Source: Sediminibacterium sp. KACHI17
Lineage (GTDB): Bacteria > Bacteroidota > Bacteroidia > Chitinophagales > Chitinophagaceae
NCBI RefSeq assembly: GCF_040362915.1
Contig: NZ_AP029612.1
Location: forward strand, 930,001-994,000
DNA: 64,000 bases
Reading direction: 5' to 3'
Part shown: positions 55,331-63,909 of the stretch, in pieces
Layout of the letters: the number at the start of each line of letters is the position of its first letter
Position numbering within the stretch: the first letter of the stretch is position 1
Made by a program: the position numbers and the translations under genes
The notes under the pieces: generated by a model
What the model was told of the DNA's origin: nothing
Seen by the model: the letters and a program-made list of their open reading frames with translations, nothing else
The model's database searches: none

Positions 55331-55780
55331 CTACTTCTTTAGCATTGTTACCTGTCCTAAATGATATGCATCATGTTGCATGCATCCAATCAGAAGGTCA
55401 TGAAAAGTTTGTCCTTTCATAGGTGAAGGTTGATCAAGGCGATCATCAGAAAATATTACAATAGCTTGTATCAATGCTTCATTGACTTCTTTAAAATGTT
55501 CAAGTGTTGCTTCCCATGCTTTCTGAGACGGTTCCTTAGGTTGATAAAAATCATTCATTGGTGGATTGCCTAGTACGCCTTGCAAACGTATGATGACCGT
55601 TTTACGCCAATAGATAAGATGATTGACCAATTGCCAGATGGAGTTATTGAAAGGTTCCTTCTTTTGAGCAGCTTGCATGAAATCGACATCTTTAAGGGCG
55701 TGTTTAAAATTTAACCCGATCCAACAGTCGCCTTCATAAAAAGCTTTCAGTAAATCAGCTATTCTTTCTGTTTCACGCAT
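55331..55780 (-). CDS. DinB family protein
   Basis: Four-helix-bundle protein of 149 residues of the DinB/YfiT type. The metal triad candidates are a His in VNHLIYWRK and the pair in HDAYHLGQVTMLKK. Such proteins are often thiol transferases or of unknown function (family knowledge). Single gene, convergent with dnaG. Confidence 0.85.
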   Translation of the reverse strand: MRETERIADLLKAFYEGDCWIGLNFKHALKDVDFMQAAQKKEPFNNSIWQLVNHLIYWRKTVIIRLQGVLGNPPMNDFYQPKEPSQKAWEATLEHFKEVNEALIQAIVIFSDDRLDQPSPMKGQTFHDLLIGCMQHDAYHLGQVTMLKK

Positions 55781-55833
55781 ACATTTGTTTTATAATTCTA
55801 ACCTACCAATAATTCTTCTAAATACCATACACC

Positions 55834-56280
55834 ATGTCTGCCGTTTATACCAAAAAAGTAGAAGTAAGATGGAGCGACTTAGATCCGAATTTTCATTTGC
55901 GTCATTCAGTTTATTATGATTGGGGCGCTTATGTACGTATGTCATTCATGACAGAAAACGGTATTACGCCTTCTCTTTTACAACAATATCAGATTGGCCC
56001 GATTTTGTTTAGAGAAGAATGTGTTTTTAAAAGAGAGATCAGTTTCAATGATCAAGTTGAACTCACATTACACATATGTAAGTCTACACGTGATATGAGT
56101 CGCTGGACCATGAAACACGAGATTTGGAAAAACAAAGACACCCTCAGTGCCATCTTACATATCGACGGTGCATGGCTGGATACGCATAAACGAAAACTTG
56201 CTGTACCGCCTGATTCTTTCAGAGAAATATTTGATAGCATTCCCAAGAGCGACGATTTTGTTTGGATAGAAAACAAGTAA
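55834..56280 (+). CDS. Acyl-CoA thioesterase (hotdog fold, 4HBT)
   Basis: Hotdog-fold thioesterase of 148 residues: VEVRWSDLDPNFHLRHSVYYDWG is the 4HBT signature with the catalytic Asp. Likely hydrolyses acyl-CoA; substrate unknown. Its stop directly abuts the convergent tlpA-like gene, which ends at 56281. Confidence 0.85.
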   Translation: MSAVYTKKVEVRWSDLDPNFHLRHSVYYDWGAYVRMSFMTENGITPSLLQQYQIGPILFREECVFKREISFNDQVELTLHICKSTRDMSRWTMKHEIWKNKDTLSAILHIDGAWLDTHKRKLAVPPDSFREIFDSIPKSDDFVWIENK

Positions 56281-56994
56281 TCAGATCTTTGGTATCAATG
56301 CCTCATTGATGGCTTTCTTTAGCCAAGGAACTGTGCCCATACCATAACCGGATGTATGGAATATGACTTTACCTTCTTTATCTATGACAACATGCGTTGG
56401 AAACAAATTGATACCGTACCGAGATGCTACGTAAGAACCCGCATCCACAATACCATATTGAAATGGCATTTCCTTTAAAAACTCTTTGAGTTCATAGGAT
56501 TGATCCAATGCTACGGCCAGAAAAACAACATCCTCTCTTTCTTTATAAGCTTCCACCATATTATTTAGATGTGGGATTTCCATTCGGCATGGCGGGCAAT
56601 TGATAAACCAGAAATTGAGTACTACCACCTTCCCTTTCATATCTTTCAACACATATTTCTTTCCATCCATAGTCACCAACTTCACATTGGAAATAGTATT
56701 ACCCGTTCTGAAAAATCTACTTTCGTTGGGTTTGGGCATTTTCTCATCACGCGTATATTTTTCTGCCTCACTCAATCTCACCAACAAAAATTCGAGGGGA
56801 TTTGCGTTTATATCGATGATACGGATACTATACTCTCCAGATTGTATCAGTTTTTGCCAAATTGCATATGGATACACTAACCCTGAAGAATCTTTTACAA
56901 TAGAGCTTGCATTCAATCTTATATTAGACGTCGGAATCTGAGCAGAGAGTACTAGGGTACTCAAGAAGAATAAAATACTGCAAAGGATTTTCAT
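56281..56994 (-). CDS. TlpA-like thiol-disulfide oxidoreductase
   Basis: Exported thioredoxin-fold protein of 237 residues with signal peptide (MKILCSILFFLSTLVLSAQ). The redox site is CPPC in WFINCPPCRMEIPH, followed by the cis-Pro loop (LFPTHVVIDKEGKVIF). Probably in the periplasm, reducing disulfides of c-type cytochrome or outer proteins. The N-terminal 85 residues are not recognised. Confidence 0.9.
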   Translation of the reverse strand: MKILCSILFFLSTLVLSAQIPTSNIRLNASSIVKDSSGLVYPYAIWQKLIQSGEYSIRIIDINANPLEFLLVRLSEAEKYTRDEKMPKPNESRFFRTGNTISNVKLVTMDGKKYVLKDMKGKVVVLNFWFINCPPCRMEIPHLNNMVEAYKEREDVVFLAVALDQSYELKEFLKEMPFQYGIVDAGSYVASRYGINLFPTHVVIDKEGKVIFHTSGYGMGTVPWLKKAINEALIPKI

Positions 56995-57035
56995 AGATAC
57001 ATTTTTCTAATACAATGTACCTTGTTTTTGAAAAT

Positions 57036-57067
57036 AAAAAAAGTCCTTACGCAATTTGTAAGGACTT
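57036..57067 (-). terminator. Rho-independent terminator for the 67-residue gene
   Basis: Perfect 10-base stem AAGTCCTTAC/GTAAGGACTT with a 7-base loop; on the minus strand a T-run follows. Confidence 0.88.
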
Positions 57068-57090
57068 AATAGAATGAATTTGCTAAGAGA

Positions 57091-57294
57091 TTAATACTCC
57101 CAATGGAAAGAAGCACGTGCAGTTTTTACATTTCTGCGCACTTTCCAGAGGTCAATCGCTCCGAAGGGAGCACTTTCAATTGCTTTTTTTGTGTTGATCA
57201 CATCAACAGCTACCGTTTCTTTTACCTCTCTTACCAATTCTTTCAGTTCTTCTGCTTCTAATTGGATAATAGAAGGCATAACATTACTCTTCAT
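57091..57294 (-). CDS. Small hypothetical protein, 67 residues
   Basis: Not recognised. It has a helix-forming start (IIQLEAEELKELVREVKETVA) and a basic end (LWKVRRNVKTARASFHWEY). No signal peptide or cysteine. A promoter box lies about 130 bases upstream, giving a long leader, and a strong terminator follows the stop, so it is a real unit. The basic tail may bind nucleic acid (guess). Confidence 0.65.
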   Translation of the reverse strand: MKSNVMPSIIQLEAEELKELVREVKETVAVDVINTKKAIESAPFGAIDLWKVRRNVKTARASFHWEY

Positions 57295-57314
57295 AATATT
57301 TCGTTTTATTCTTT

Positions 57315-57427
57315 ACAATAAAATTTAGCTGAGCAGAATCAGGGGGAAATGTAGTCAATCGTTGGTGCAGTAATCAAAGCAAACCCGCGAGATGTTATTA
57401 CCTGCTCATTTTCAGGGTGCAAAAGTA
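57315..57427 (-). promoter_or_regulatory. Promoter and long, possibly structured leader of the 67-residue gene
   Basis: Minus-strand TACTTTTG at 57420-57427 matches TAnnTTTG. The leader is about 120 bases. GAGCAG near its start can pair with CTGCTC near its end, and GCAGGTAAT with ATTACTGC inside. I do not recognise a known riboswitch. Structure is inferred. Confidence 0.45.
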
Positions 57428-57482
57428 CAGCGTTTTATTTTCATAGAAAAATAAAACTGTCAATTAGTTGTTAATTCGGTCT

Positions 57483-58487
57483 TTACACGTGCTGAGTGGC
57501 GATATCTGGTGTTGATTGGTCAGTAAGTGGTACTGCACCTCTGTTTTTGCGCACGATCCTTGAATACAAGCTAATCTCCTTATCAAATAGAAATCGAAAG
57601 AATAGTTTGGTCCATGAAGTATGGTATGCCAATGAATTATAAAACCCCGGGGCTGTTTCTCTGATATCTGGCAAGCGGTTCCAGGGAATAGAAGGAAAAT
57701 CATGGTGTTCATTATGGTATCCCACATTAAACGCTACATGATTCAATACGCCATAATAACTATAGGTCTCTTGCTCTCCATGTGTTAAATAATGCTCCTG
57801 GATCCATCTTGCTCCTAAAGGATGCAGCCCTACTGAAAAGAAAAAACTGAATACCAGAAACAACAACGCTTTTGGTCCCCATAAAAAAGTTATACCGCCA
57901 ACAAAAATGATCTGAACCAGCCAGTTCAATGCAATCCATCCATCAAATGGCTTGATCTCTTTTAATCTGGATATCCGGAACAGTTGAAAAAAAGGATAGA
58001 ATAACAACCAGATCACTTTACCAATAAAATAATGATTGATGAGTTTGGCTTCCCAATGATTGGGCAGATCTCCATCCAACTCATGCACTCCTTGAAACGA
58101 ATGATGTTTGATATGATAACGTTCAAATGATACTGAACTAGGGAAGATCAAGGGAATATTGGCAAATATGCCGGATAGTCTATTGGCAACCGGCGATTTA
58201 AAAATCAATCGATGTGAGCATTCATGGATCATCACGAACAACGCATGATCTGCAAAAGCACCCAGTAAATACGCTGCAACAATCACTGCCCACCAAGGTT
58301 GATCAGACAGCAGAAAAGCTCCGGAAAGTTGAAATACTACCAACCCTATGATCGGCAAGATCGTGTAAGGATTTTTTCCGATCAGATTTCTGATGTGGGG
58401 GAATTCTTTCAGGATGGCTTTTGTTCGGCAACGATGAGGCTCAGATGTCTGTGAATAGACAAAGTCGGTTTTGGTAGCAGTCATCAT
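57483..58487 (-). CDS. Sphingolipid delta-4 desaturase-like fatty acid desaturase
   Basis: Membrane di-iron desaturase of 334 residues. The three His boxes are HECSH (88-92), HIKHH (125-129) and HNEHH (258-262). The order and context (NVGYHNEHHDFPSIPWN, ETYSYYGVLN, LDGDLP, ISLYSRIVR at the end) match animal dihydroceramide desaturase DEGS1 much more than bacterial acyl desaturases. Likely acts on a sphinganine or ceramide-type lipid. The frame extends 10 codons upstream; ATG 58487 chosen. Confidence 0.88.
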   Translation of the reverse strand: MMTATKTDFVYSQTSEPHRCRTKAILKEFPHIRNLIGKNPYTILPIIGLVVFQLSGAFLLSDQPWWAVIVAAYLLGAFADHALFVMIHECSHRLIFKSPVANRLSGIFANIPLIFPSSVSFERYHIKHHSFQGVHELDGDLPNHWEAKLINHYFIGKVIWLLFYPFFQLFRISRLKEIKPFDGWIALNWLVQIIFVGGITFLWGPKALLFLVFSFFFSVGLHPLGARWIQEHYLTHGEQETYSYYGVLNHVAFNVGYHNEHHDFPSIPWNRLPDIRETAPGFYNSLAYHTSWTKLFFRFLFDKEISLYSRIVRKNRGAVPLTDQSTPDIATQHV

Positions 58488-58615
58488 CCAATATAGGCCT
58501 AAATCATTATAAACCAATAAATTGTTGAGATAATGGAGAAAGTACCCCCATCCAGGTTCTACATGAATTATATACCTGATTCAAGTCGCGGACTTACCTT
58601 TACACAAAAAAGAAA

Positions 58616-59017
58616 TTGAAATACCTGTTTTTGATCGCTGTCATGTGGCTGAGTGCCTGTGCTTCCAAACAACAAACTTATATACCTGCAGAAAACGCCC
58701 TTGATGCAGGCAGAGAGTTCATAGACGCTTGTTTAAAAGGTGATTTTTCTAAAGCAAAATTTTATATGCTGGATGATAGCACCAATCTGGGACATTTGAA
58801 CCGTGCAGAAACAAAATTCAGAGGCTTAGACAAAGAAGGCAGACAACAACTTAGAACTGCTTCGATCAATATCAGTGAGGTAAGTGATATTGATACGGTT
58901 CAAACCATCATCTATTACAGTAATTCTTTTGACCAACAGCCATTAAAGATCAAAGTGATCAAACAAAAAGAGGAATGGCTGGTTGATTTTAAGTATACCT
59001 TCAATCCAAATCTTTGA
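58616..59017 (+). CDS. Small lipoprotein, NTF2/DUF4878-like
   Basis: Lipoprotein of 133 residues: KYLFLIAVMWLSACASK with lipobox LSAC. The mature part (AGREFIDACLKGDFSKAKFYM, then strands to WLVDFKYTF) looks like the small NTF2-like fold of DUF4878. Starts with TTG; no ATG fits. Function unknown. The pyrophosphatase gene follows 29 bases later and may be co-transcribed. Confidence 0.7.
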   Translation: MKYLFLIAVMWLSACASKQQTYIPAENALDAGREFIDACLKGDFSKAKFYMLDDSTNLGHLNRAETKFRGLDKEGRQQLRTASINISEVSDIDTVQTIIYYSNSFDQQPLKIKVIKQKEEWLVDFKYTFNPNL

Positions 59018-59046
59018 TATAAGACGCAACAATAAAGCAATCAATC

Positions 59047-59595
59047 ATGCAACAAAATGTTCTTCACCCCTGGCATGGTGTTCACTACGGTGAAAATGCC
59101 CCAAGAGTCGTAAATGCAGTCATAGAGATCCCGCAAGGATCACGTTGTAAATATGAAATCGATAAAGAAACTGGATTGTTGAAACTTGACCGGGTAATTT
59201 TTTCATCTTTCTACTACCCTATCAATTATGGCTTTATCCCTCAATCTTATGGAGGCGATAAAGATCCTTTGGACATTCTTGTGATCACTTCATTATCGGT
59301 ACAACCTTTGACACTGATGGATGCCAAAGTGATCGGTGTGATGCAAATGATTGATGGCGGAGATCCGGACGATAAGATCATTGCTGTAGCCGCTACCGAT
59401 CCCGGTGTAAACCATTACAATAATATCGAAGAACTACCCAAGCACTTCTTTGATGAGCTGCGACATTTTTTTGAAGAATATAAAAAACTCGAAAATAAAT
59501 CTGTTGTGGTAGAAGATTTTGGAGACAAAGCAAAAGCCCTGAGCATCGTAGATGAAGCCATTGAATTTTATAAAAAGAACTTTGGTTCTAAATAA
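59047..59595 (+). CDS. ppa: Inorganic pyrophosphatase (family I)
   Basis: Hydrolyses pyrophosphate, 182 residues, cytoplasmic. [45 protein letters not shown] (Asp-rich metal site) and [21 protein letters not shown] are the family I signature segments with the metal Asp residues intact. Confidence 0.95.
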   Translation: MQQNVLHPWHGVHYGENAPRVVNAVIEIPQGSRCKYEIDKETGLLKLDRVIFSSFYYPINYGFIPQSYGGDKDPLDILVITSLSVQPLTLMDAKVIGVMQMIDGGDPDDKIIAVAATDPGVNHYNNIEELPKHFFDELRHFFEEYKKLENKSVVVEDFGDKAKALSIVDEAIEFYKKNFGSK

Positions 59596-59601
59596 AACAC
59601 T

Positions 59602-60042
59602 ATGAACACAACCACCATTATTCTGCTGATCATCATTGGACTTGCTGCCGGATTTTTAAGCGGGCTGGTGGGTATCGGCGGAGGTATCATCATTGTTCCG
59701 GCCCTTGTTCTGTTATTAGGTTTTACACAGAAGCAGGCGCAGGGCACTTCCTTGGGTATCATGCTTCTTCCTATCGGTATCTTAGCTGTTATTCAGTATT
59801 ACAAACAAGGCTACTTAAATGTGAACTATGTTTTGATCGTAGCAGCCGCTTTTGTAGTGGGTGGTTTTCTGGGTAGTAAGCTGGCATTATCGCTGAGCGA
59901 TGAGAAAATGAAAAAAGTGTTTGCCGTCTTGCTCTTTCTGATCTCATTAAAAATGCTCTTTTTTGATAAAGCACCGGATAAAAAAACAGGCTTATCGGGA
60001 CATCAAACAACGGTTACTGAAAAAAACAATCATAAAGGCTGA
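59602..60042 (+). CDS. Short TauE/SafE family membrane protein
   Basis: Membrane protein of 146 residues with four predicted hydrophobic segments. GLVGIGGGIIIVPALVLLLGF is the TauE/SafE repeat motif, then QAQGTSLGIMLLPIG. Full proteins have two such halves (about 250 residues). This one has a single half, so it would need to dimerise. Often linked to sulfur anions, but substrate unknown. Six bases after ppa. Confidence 0.8.
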   Translation: MNTTTIILLIIIGLAAGFLSGLVGIGGGIIIVPALVLLLGFTQKQAQGTSLGIMLLPIGILAVIQYYKQGYLNVNYVLIVAAAFVVGGFLGSKLALSLSDEKMKKVFAVLLFLISLKMLFFDKAPDKKTGLSGHQTTVTEKNNHKG

Positions 60043-60043
60043 A

Positions 60044-60069
60044 TTGGAATGATCCAGCCCTTATCTTTG
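60044..60069 (+). promoter_or_regulatory. Promoter of a 50-residue membrane protein gene
   Basis: TTG at 60044-60046 and TATCTTTG at 60062-60069: -33/-7 pair, with the start codon 16 bases after the -7 box. Confidence 0.65.
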
Positions 60070-60085
60070 CCAAAATTTATAACAA

Positions 60086-60238
60086 ATGGAAGCAAAAAAA
60101 TCCACTGCTAAATACTGGGCTCTCTGCTTTTTCTGGTTAGCCGCTATGATCACTTTGTTATTTGTGTATCGTGAATTTTTCTGGCTGGCTCTTCCGGGCA
60201 CAGTGACTTATTTCGCAAAAGCAATGGATATCATGTAA
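60086..60238 (+). CDS. Small membrane protein, 50 residues
   Basis: Starts MEAKKSTAKYWALCFFWLAA and ends YFAKAMDIM. One hydrophobic segment (about 10-28) and a second amphipathic stretch rich in Phe/Trp. Own promoter (60044-60069) and a 20-base terminator hairpin frame the gene, so it is likely real. Family not recognised. Confidence 0.6.
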   Translation: MEAKKSTAKYWALCFFWLAAMITLLFVYREFFWLALPGTVTYFAKAMDIM

Positions 60239-60249
60239 TCCATCCCAAT

Positions 60250-60294
60250 ACACATAAAAAAATGCAACCCAAAAGGTTGCATTTTTTTATGTGT
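60250..60294. terminator. Bidirectional terminator, perfect 20-bp stem
   Basis: Arms at 60250-60269 and 60275-60294 pair perfectly: ACACAT, A-run, ATGCAACC with GGTTGCAT, T-run, ATGTGT. Holds the stop codon of the NlpC gene in its right arm. Confidence 0.9.
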
Positions 60295-61048
60295 ATCGTT
60301 TAATGATCCTCAACTGATGAGTGCGCATGCCTGTTTTACTATGAATGATTCCCATATTATCAATGGCATCAACACGCACTTGTCCGGATGCATGAATGAT
60401 CTTATCGGGAGCAAGTAAAATACCTACATGCGTGATCTTTCCTTCGGCGTTATCAAAAAAAGCGAGATCACCACATCGTGTTTCTTGTAAAAATCCAACC
60501 GACTCCCCTAATGCTGCTTGCTGATATGCGTCTCTGGGTAATGATTTCCCAAAAAAGTGATAGACCTGTTGTGAGAAGCCACTACAATCTATCCCTGTGA
60601 CCGATCTGCCACCCCATAGATAAGGTGAATGGAGGTATAATGCAGTGAGTTCAAGAATCGTCTTTTCATCAAACACTGCATTGGCAACTTCCCATACCTC
60701 ACCTTCATAACGGAATTTGTATCCACCCCATTCATGATCTAAAAGAAAATGTAAAGGGGTACCTGCACCAATATGAACCGATATGTCATCCACCATCACA
60801 ACACTACTGTATCCTTTACTCAACAATGATCTTTGCTCACGCGAAGGCAATGCTTCAAGTATTGCTAGTTGACTTCTCTGACACCATCCTTCATACTCGT
60901 CATACATTGATCGTACTTTGATAAAATCTGTTTCCATTTCAAGGATCTGAGCGGCTTCACCCATTAATAGCTGACTCACCATTTCACTGCGGTGTGAGGA
61001 CTGGAGACGCATTGGACAAACTGCTACGATCGGAATAACATAACCCAT
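60287..61048 (-). CDS. C40 NlpC/P60 peptidase with SH3 domains
   Basis: Cell-wall peptidase of 253 residues. Two SH3-like regions (about 1-120) precede the NlpC/P60 domain: catalytic Cys in GIDCSGFSQQVYHFFG and His in HVGILLAPDKIIHASG. It likely cuts the D-Glu-diaminopimelate bond of peptidoglycan peptides (family knowledge). No clear signal peptide, so the place of action is uncertain. Confidence 0.9.
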   Translation of the reverse strand: MGYVIPIVAVCPMRLQSSHRSEMVSQLLMGEAAQILEMETDFIKVRSMYDEYEGWCQRSQLAILEALPSREQRSLLSKGYSSVVMVDDISVHIGAGTPLHFLLDHEWGGYKFRYEGEVWEVANAVFDEKTILELTALYLHSPYLWGGRSVTGIDCSGFSQQVYHFFGKSLPRDAYQQAALGESVGFLQETRCGDLAFFDNAEGKITHVGILLAPDKIIHASGQVRVDAIDNMGIIHSKTGMRTHQLRIIKRYT

Positions 61049-61119
61049 GCAATGAATTTATGATCAAGATATGGAAATTTACAGGTTGGGCATCTAATAA
61101 TAAATACCTATTTTGAATT

Positions 61120-61683
61120 GTGCATTTTGAGAAGTATTCCCATATCAACGATACAGAATTATTGGAACGTTTTTACACGGACGGGAATAATGAGTGGCTG
61201 GGAATTCTACTTGAACGATACACATTTCTTCTCTTGGGTGTATGTATGAAATACCTCAAGAATGAAGAAGAAGCAAAAGATGCAGTACAACAAATATTTC
61301 TGAAAGCCATCACTGAACTGGCGAAATATAAAGTAGCCTACATCAAAAGTTGGCTCTACATGGTAGCCAAGAATCACTGCCTGATGAAATTGCGCGATAA
61401 GCATGTTTTTGTATCTGCTGATGCGCATGAAGAACTCACATCCACTGAAACCGACAAGCAGAGCCTGCTAGATAAAGAGCATAGTCTCGGCTTATTAGAG
61501 CAAGCTTTACAGGAATTGAACGAAGAGCAGAAAACATGCGTAACTTTATTCTATCTCCAAAAAATGAGCTATCAGGAAATTGTGGACCAGACAGGATATA
61601 CATTACTGCAAGTAAAAAGTCATATCCAAAACGGGAAAAGAAATCTTAGAATATCCGTTGAAAAGAAAATGAAACAACACTAA
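61120..61683 (+). CDS. ECF-type RNA polymerase sigma factor
   Basis: Sigma factor of 187 residues with sigma-2 (EEEAKDAVQQIFLKAITEL, SWLYMVAKNHCLM) and sigma-4 (QEIVDQTGYTLLQVKSHIQNGKRNL) regions. Begins with GTG. The stop overlaps the next gene's ATG (TAATG), a sign of translational coupling to the anti-sigma-like protein. No cognate promoter can be named here. Confidence 0.92.
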   Translation: MHFEKYSHINDTELLERFYTDGNNEWLGILLERYTFLLLGVCMKYLKNEEEAKDAVQQIFLKAITELAKYKVAYIKSWLYMVAKNHCLMKLRDKHVFVSADAHEELTSTETDKQSLLDKEHSLGLLEQALQELNEEQKTCVTLFYLQKMSYQEIVDQTGYTLLQVKSHIQNGKRNLRISVEKKMKQH

Positions 61684-62042
61684 TGACCGATCTGAAAGAT
61701 ATATTACATCACGACGAAGAGATGAATCAGGAAGAACTGCTTCGCTATCTGGAGGGTAATGCCACACCGGAAGAACGGTTCGCTATTGAAAAACAAATGG
61801 CAGATTCAGATTTTGTAAATGATGCGGTAGAAGGTCTTCAGCATTTTCAGGACAAAAAGAAACTACAACAATATGCTGCGCAGCTGAACATTCAGTTAAG
61901 AAAACAAACGGTAAAAGAAAAAAAGCGCAAACTCAAAAGGGCCATTAAAGATCAAAACTGGGTATTGATCAGCATTGTTACGATCCTTCTGCTTTGTGTT
62001 CTAGCCTATCAGATCATTCGGATGTTTTATAGCGAACGATAA
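61683..62042 (+). CDS. Putative membrane anti-sigma factor
   Basis: Protein of 119 residues. Residues 1-80 are helical and acidic (NQEELLRYLEGNATPEERFAI), like the sigma-binding region of anti-sigma factors, without the zinc HxxxCxxC motif. One membrane helix near the C-terminus (WVLISIVTILLLCVLAY). Position after and overlapping the sigma gene supports the role (inference). Confidence 0.7.
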   Translation: MTDLKDILHHDEEMNQEELLRYLEGNATPEERFAIEKQMADSDFVNDAVEGLQHFQDKKKLQQYAAQLNIQLRKQTVKEKKRKLKRAIKDQNWVLISIVTILLLCVLAYQIIRMFYSER

Positions 62043-62046
62043 ATTG

Positions 62047-62547
62047 TCATGATCTGCACAGACGTTGAATCAAATCCTTGTGATTTGGAAAATCATGAAT
62101 GAGTTCCTCCGCATTTGCCAATTCAAAATCAGCAAAATCAAATGCAGGAGCTACTGTACACCCGACCAATGAAAAATTACCACCCGGGGCTGTTTCAGAT
62201 GCAAACCAACAGCCCGCAGGTACTATGAATTGGAATACGGCTTCTTCGGTATTGCCGAGGGTAATGGTCTTACAAGTGCCGTCAGGATAAAGTACATGTA
62301 TCCATAAGGGATCCCCACTATAAAAATGCCAGCACTCATCACTTTTGATTCGATGAAAGGCTGAGAAATTTCCTTTTTCCAACAAAAAGTAAATAGCAGA
62401 TGAATAATACCTGTCGCCGGTAAAACGATCAGGCAATCCCTTGTGAGGTATGGTTTCTGCACTTCGATAACTTTCACTATAAAAACCGCCTTCAGGATGC
62501 GGCTTCAGATCAAAACGTTTAACAAGTGTGCTAACTGTCGGATGCAT
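62047..62547 (-). CDS. Cupin protein, DUF985 family
   Basis: Cytoplasmic cupin of 166 residues. FDLKPHPEGGFYSESYRS opens the DUF985 domain. Metal residues are likely in HRIKSDECWHFYSGDP and near the end. Function unknown in this family. ATG at 62547 chosen over an upstream TTG. It follows the bactofilin gene (9-base gap), so they may form an operon. Confidence 0.85.
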   Translation of the reverse strand: MHPTVSTLVKRFDLKPHPEGGFYSESYRSAETIPHKGLPDRFTGDRYYSSAIYFLLEKGNFSAFHRIKSDECWHFYSGDPLWIHVLYPDGTCKTITLGNTEEAVFQFIVPAGCWFASETAPGGNFSLVGCTVAPAFDFADFELANAEELIHDFPNHKDLIQRLCRS

Positions 62548-62556
62548 GTACAAATA

Positions 62557-63021
62557 TCAGGTGATCAGGATCAACTTTTGAGGTAATGAAAAATATTCTG
62601 CTTTGATTTTTTCAAGGTTCTCTTTTTTATTGAAAAGATCATAATACTCATCAATATCGATGTGCTTGTTTTCTTTATTGACATACACCGGCCCGGATAC
62701 AGAACTATCCATTTCATTTTCAAATTGAGCCGTACGTACAACACCGCTTACAACTGCATTTTCCTTTAGCAGACATTTGTTTTTGCAGATCACATTCCCT
62801 TCTACCAGTCCTCCAATGACGATTTCGTGGCAAAGAATATCCCCATTAACAGTGGCTTTGCTATCGATGATGACCTTGTTATTGCAAAAGATAATCCCCT
62901 TAAAATCGCCTTCGATACGAATGGGTGATATGGTACGTATAATACCAAAATAGAAACCTCCGGAAACTACCTGAACGGCCGGAAGCATAGGCTCGGTTTT
63001 ACTTTTTTTCAGAGAAAACAT
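62557..63021 (-). CDS. Bactofilin-like polymer-forming protein
   Basis: Protein of 154 residues with the bactofilin beta-helix pattern of short strand repeats (GDFKGIIFCNNKVIIDSKATVNGDILC, GGLVEGNVICKNKCLL). Bactofilins polymerise at the inner membrane and help shape or place cell-wall machinery (family knowledge). Flanked by charged tails. Divergent from a second bactofilin at 63205. Confidence 0.85.
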   Translation of the reverse strand: MFSLKKSKTEPMLPAVQVVSGGFYFGIIRTISPIRIEGDFKGIIFCNNKVIIDSKATVNGDILCHEIVIGGLVEGNVICKNKCLLKENAVVSGVVRTAQFENEMDSSVSGPVYVNKENKHIDIDEYYDLFNKKENLEKIKAEYFSLPQKLILIT

Positions 63022-63091
63022 AGGATGTCCGCTATTTGATGAAAGCGGGAAGAGTAAGTTAGCCCATTTTTTTGGATAGTTTGATCGGAAA

Positions 63092-63113
63092 CAGGCTTTA
63101 TTGTCAGGCTTTA
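63092..63113. repeat. Short direct repeat in the bactofilin promoter gap
   Basis: CAGGCTTTA occurs at 63092-63100 and 63105-63113, 13 bases apart, in the 183-base gap between two divergent bactofilin genes. Possible protein binding site. Confidence 0.4.
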
Positions 63114-63204
63114 CACAAAAATATTATTGACTCAGAATGGAATAATGTTGTAATATTATCTTCATTTTAAGTCATAAATTCAACATTTTTAAGCCGTTTT
63201 TACT

Positions 63205-63807
63205 ATGAACAAGTTCAGAGAGCAGCTATTGCATGACCCCAATACCAATTTTGGCAATCAGTCTTTTTCTGAAGAAAAACTGGTGATCACCAAGTCTACC
63301 AATGTATCAGGTGTGCTGGATTCAGAGAATGATATTGTATTGGATGGCAATTTCACCGGAGTGTTGTACAGCAAGAAAACAGTACACATCACTCCTTCAG
63401 GTGTGATGAATGGGGTGATTATCTGTAATGATATCAAAGTAGAAGGTGAATTCGAAGGCTCTGTATTTGGTCTCAGAGTCAATCTTTGTAAAGACTCTGT
63501 GTTAAAAGGAAATATCCATTGTACCATCATCAATACTGAAATGAACCAGTATGTGGATGCCAATATCAAATTGATCAGTCTGGAGACCAGTGCATTTGAA
63601 TCCAGCTCAATGGATCTGTATACCCATCTGAAAGAAATATTTGGCAAGAACAATAAGGACAATAACTACCTGAATATTTTCCAGGAGAAAATGTCACAGG
63701 TAAAACCTTCGAATAAGTTTTATCATCAAACGATTTATGTAGCTCCGAATCCTCCTTCTACCGAAAGTCAGGAGGATAATAACCTGACCGAAACGGATCC
63801 ATCATAA
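63205..63807 (+). CDS. Bactofilin-like polymer-forming protein
   Basis: Protein of 200 residues. Central region (about 25-110) is the bactofilin beta-helix (GVLDSENDIVLDGNFTGVLYS, GVMNGVIICNDIKVEGEFEGSVFG). A long C-terminal tail (about 110-200) is unique to this copy and is rich in Asn, Gln and Ser. Terminator follows. Pairs with the divergent copy at 62557. Confidence 0.88.
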   Translation: MNKFREQLLHDPNTNFGNQSFSEEKLVITKSTNVSGVLDSENDIVLDGNFTGVLYSKKTVHITPSGVMNGVIICNDIKVEGEFEGSVFGLRVNLCKDSVLKGNIHCTIINTEMNQYVDANIKLISLETSAFESSSMDLYTHLKEIFGKNNKDNNYLNIFQEKMSQVKPSNKFYHQTIYVAPNPPSTESQEDNNLTETDPS

Positions 63808-63825
63808 ACACAAAATCTTATTGAG

Positions 63826-63859
63826 AAAAGCCATCCGCCTAAAGCAGATGGCTTTTTTT
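63826..63859 (+). terminator. Rho-independent terminator after bactofilin
   Basis: AAAAGCCATC and GATGGCTTTT pair perfectly around an 11-base loop, then more T. Confidence 0.9.
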
Positions 63860-63909
63860 ATCCGCTGATCTTTAACAACAGCAAAGAACGAGTTCACAGT
63901 GAATAATCG

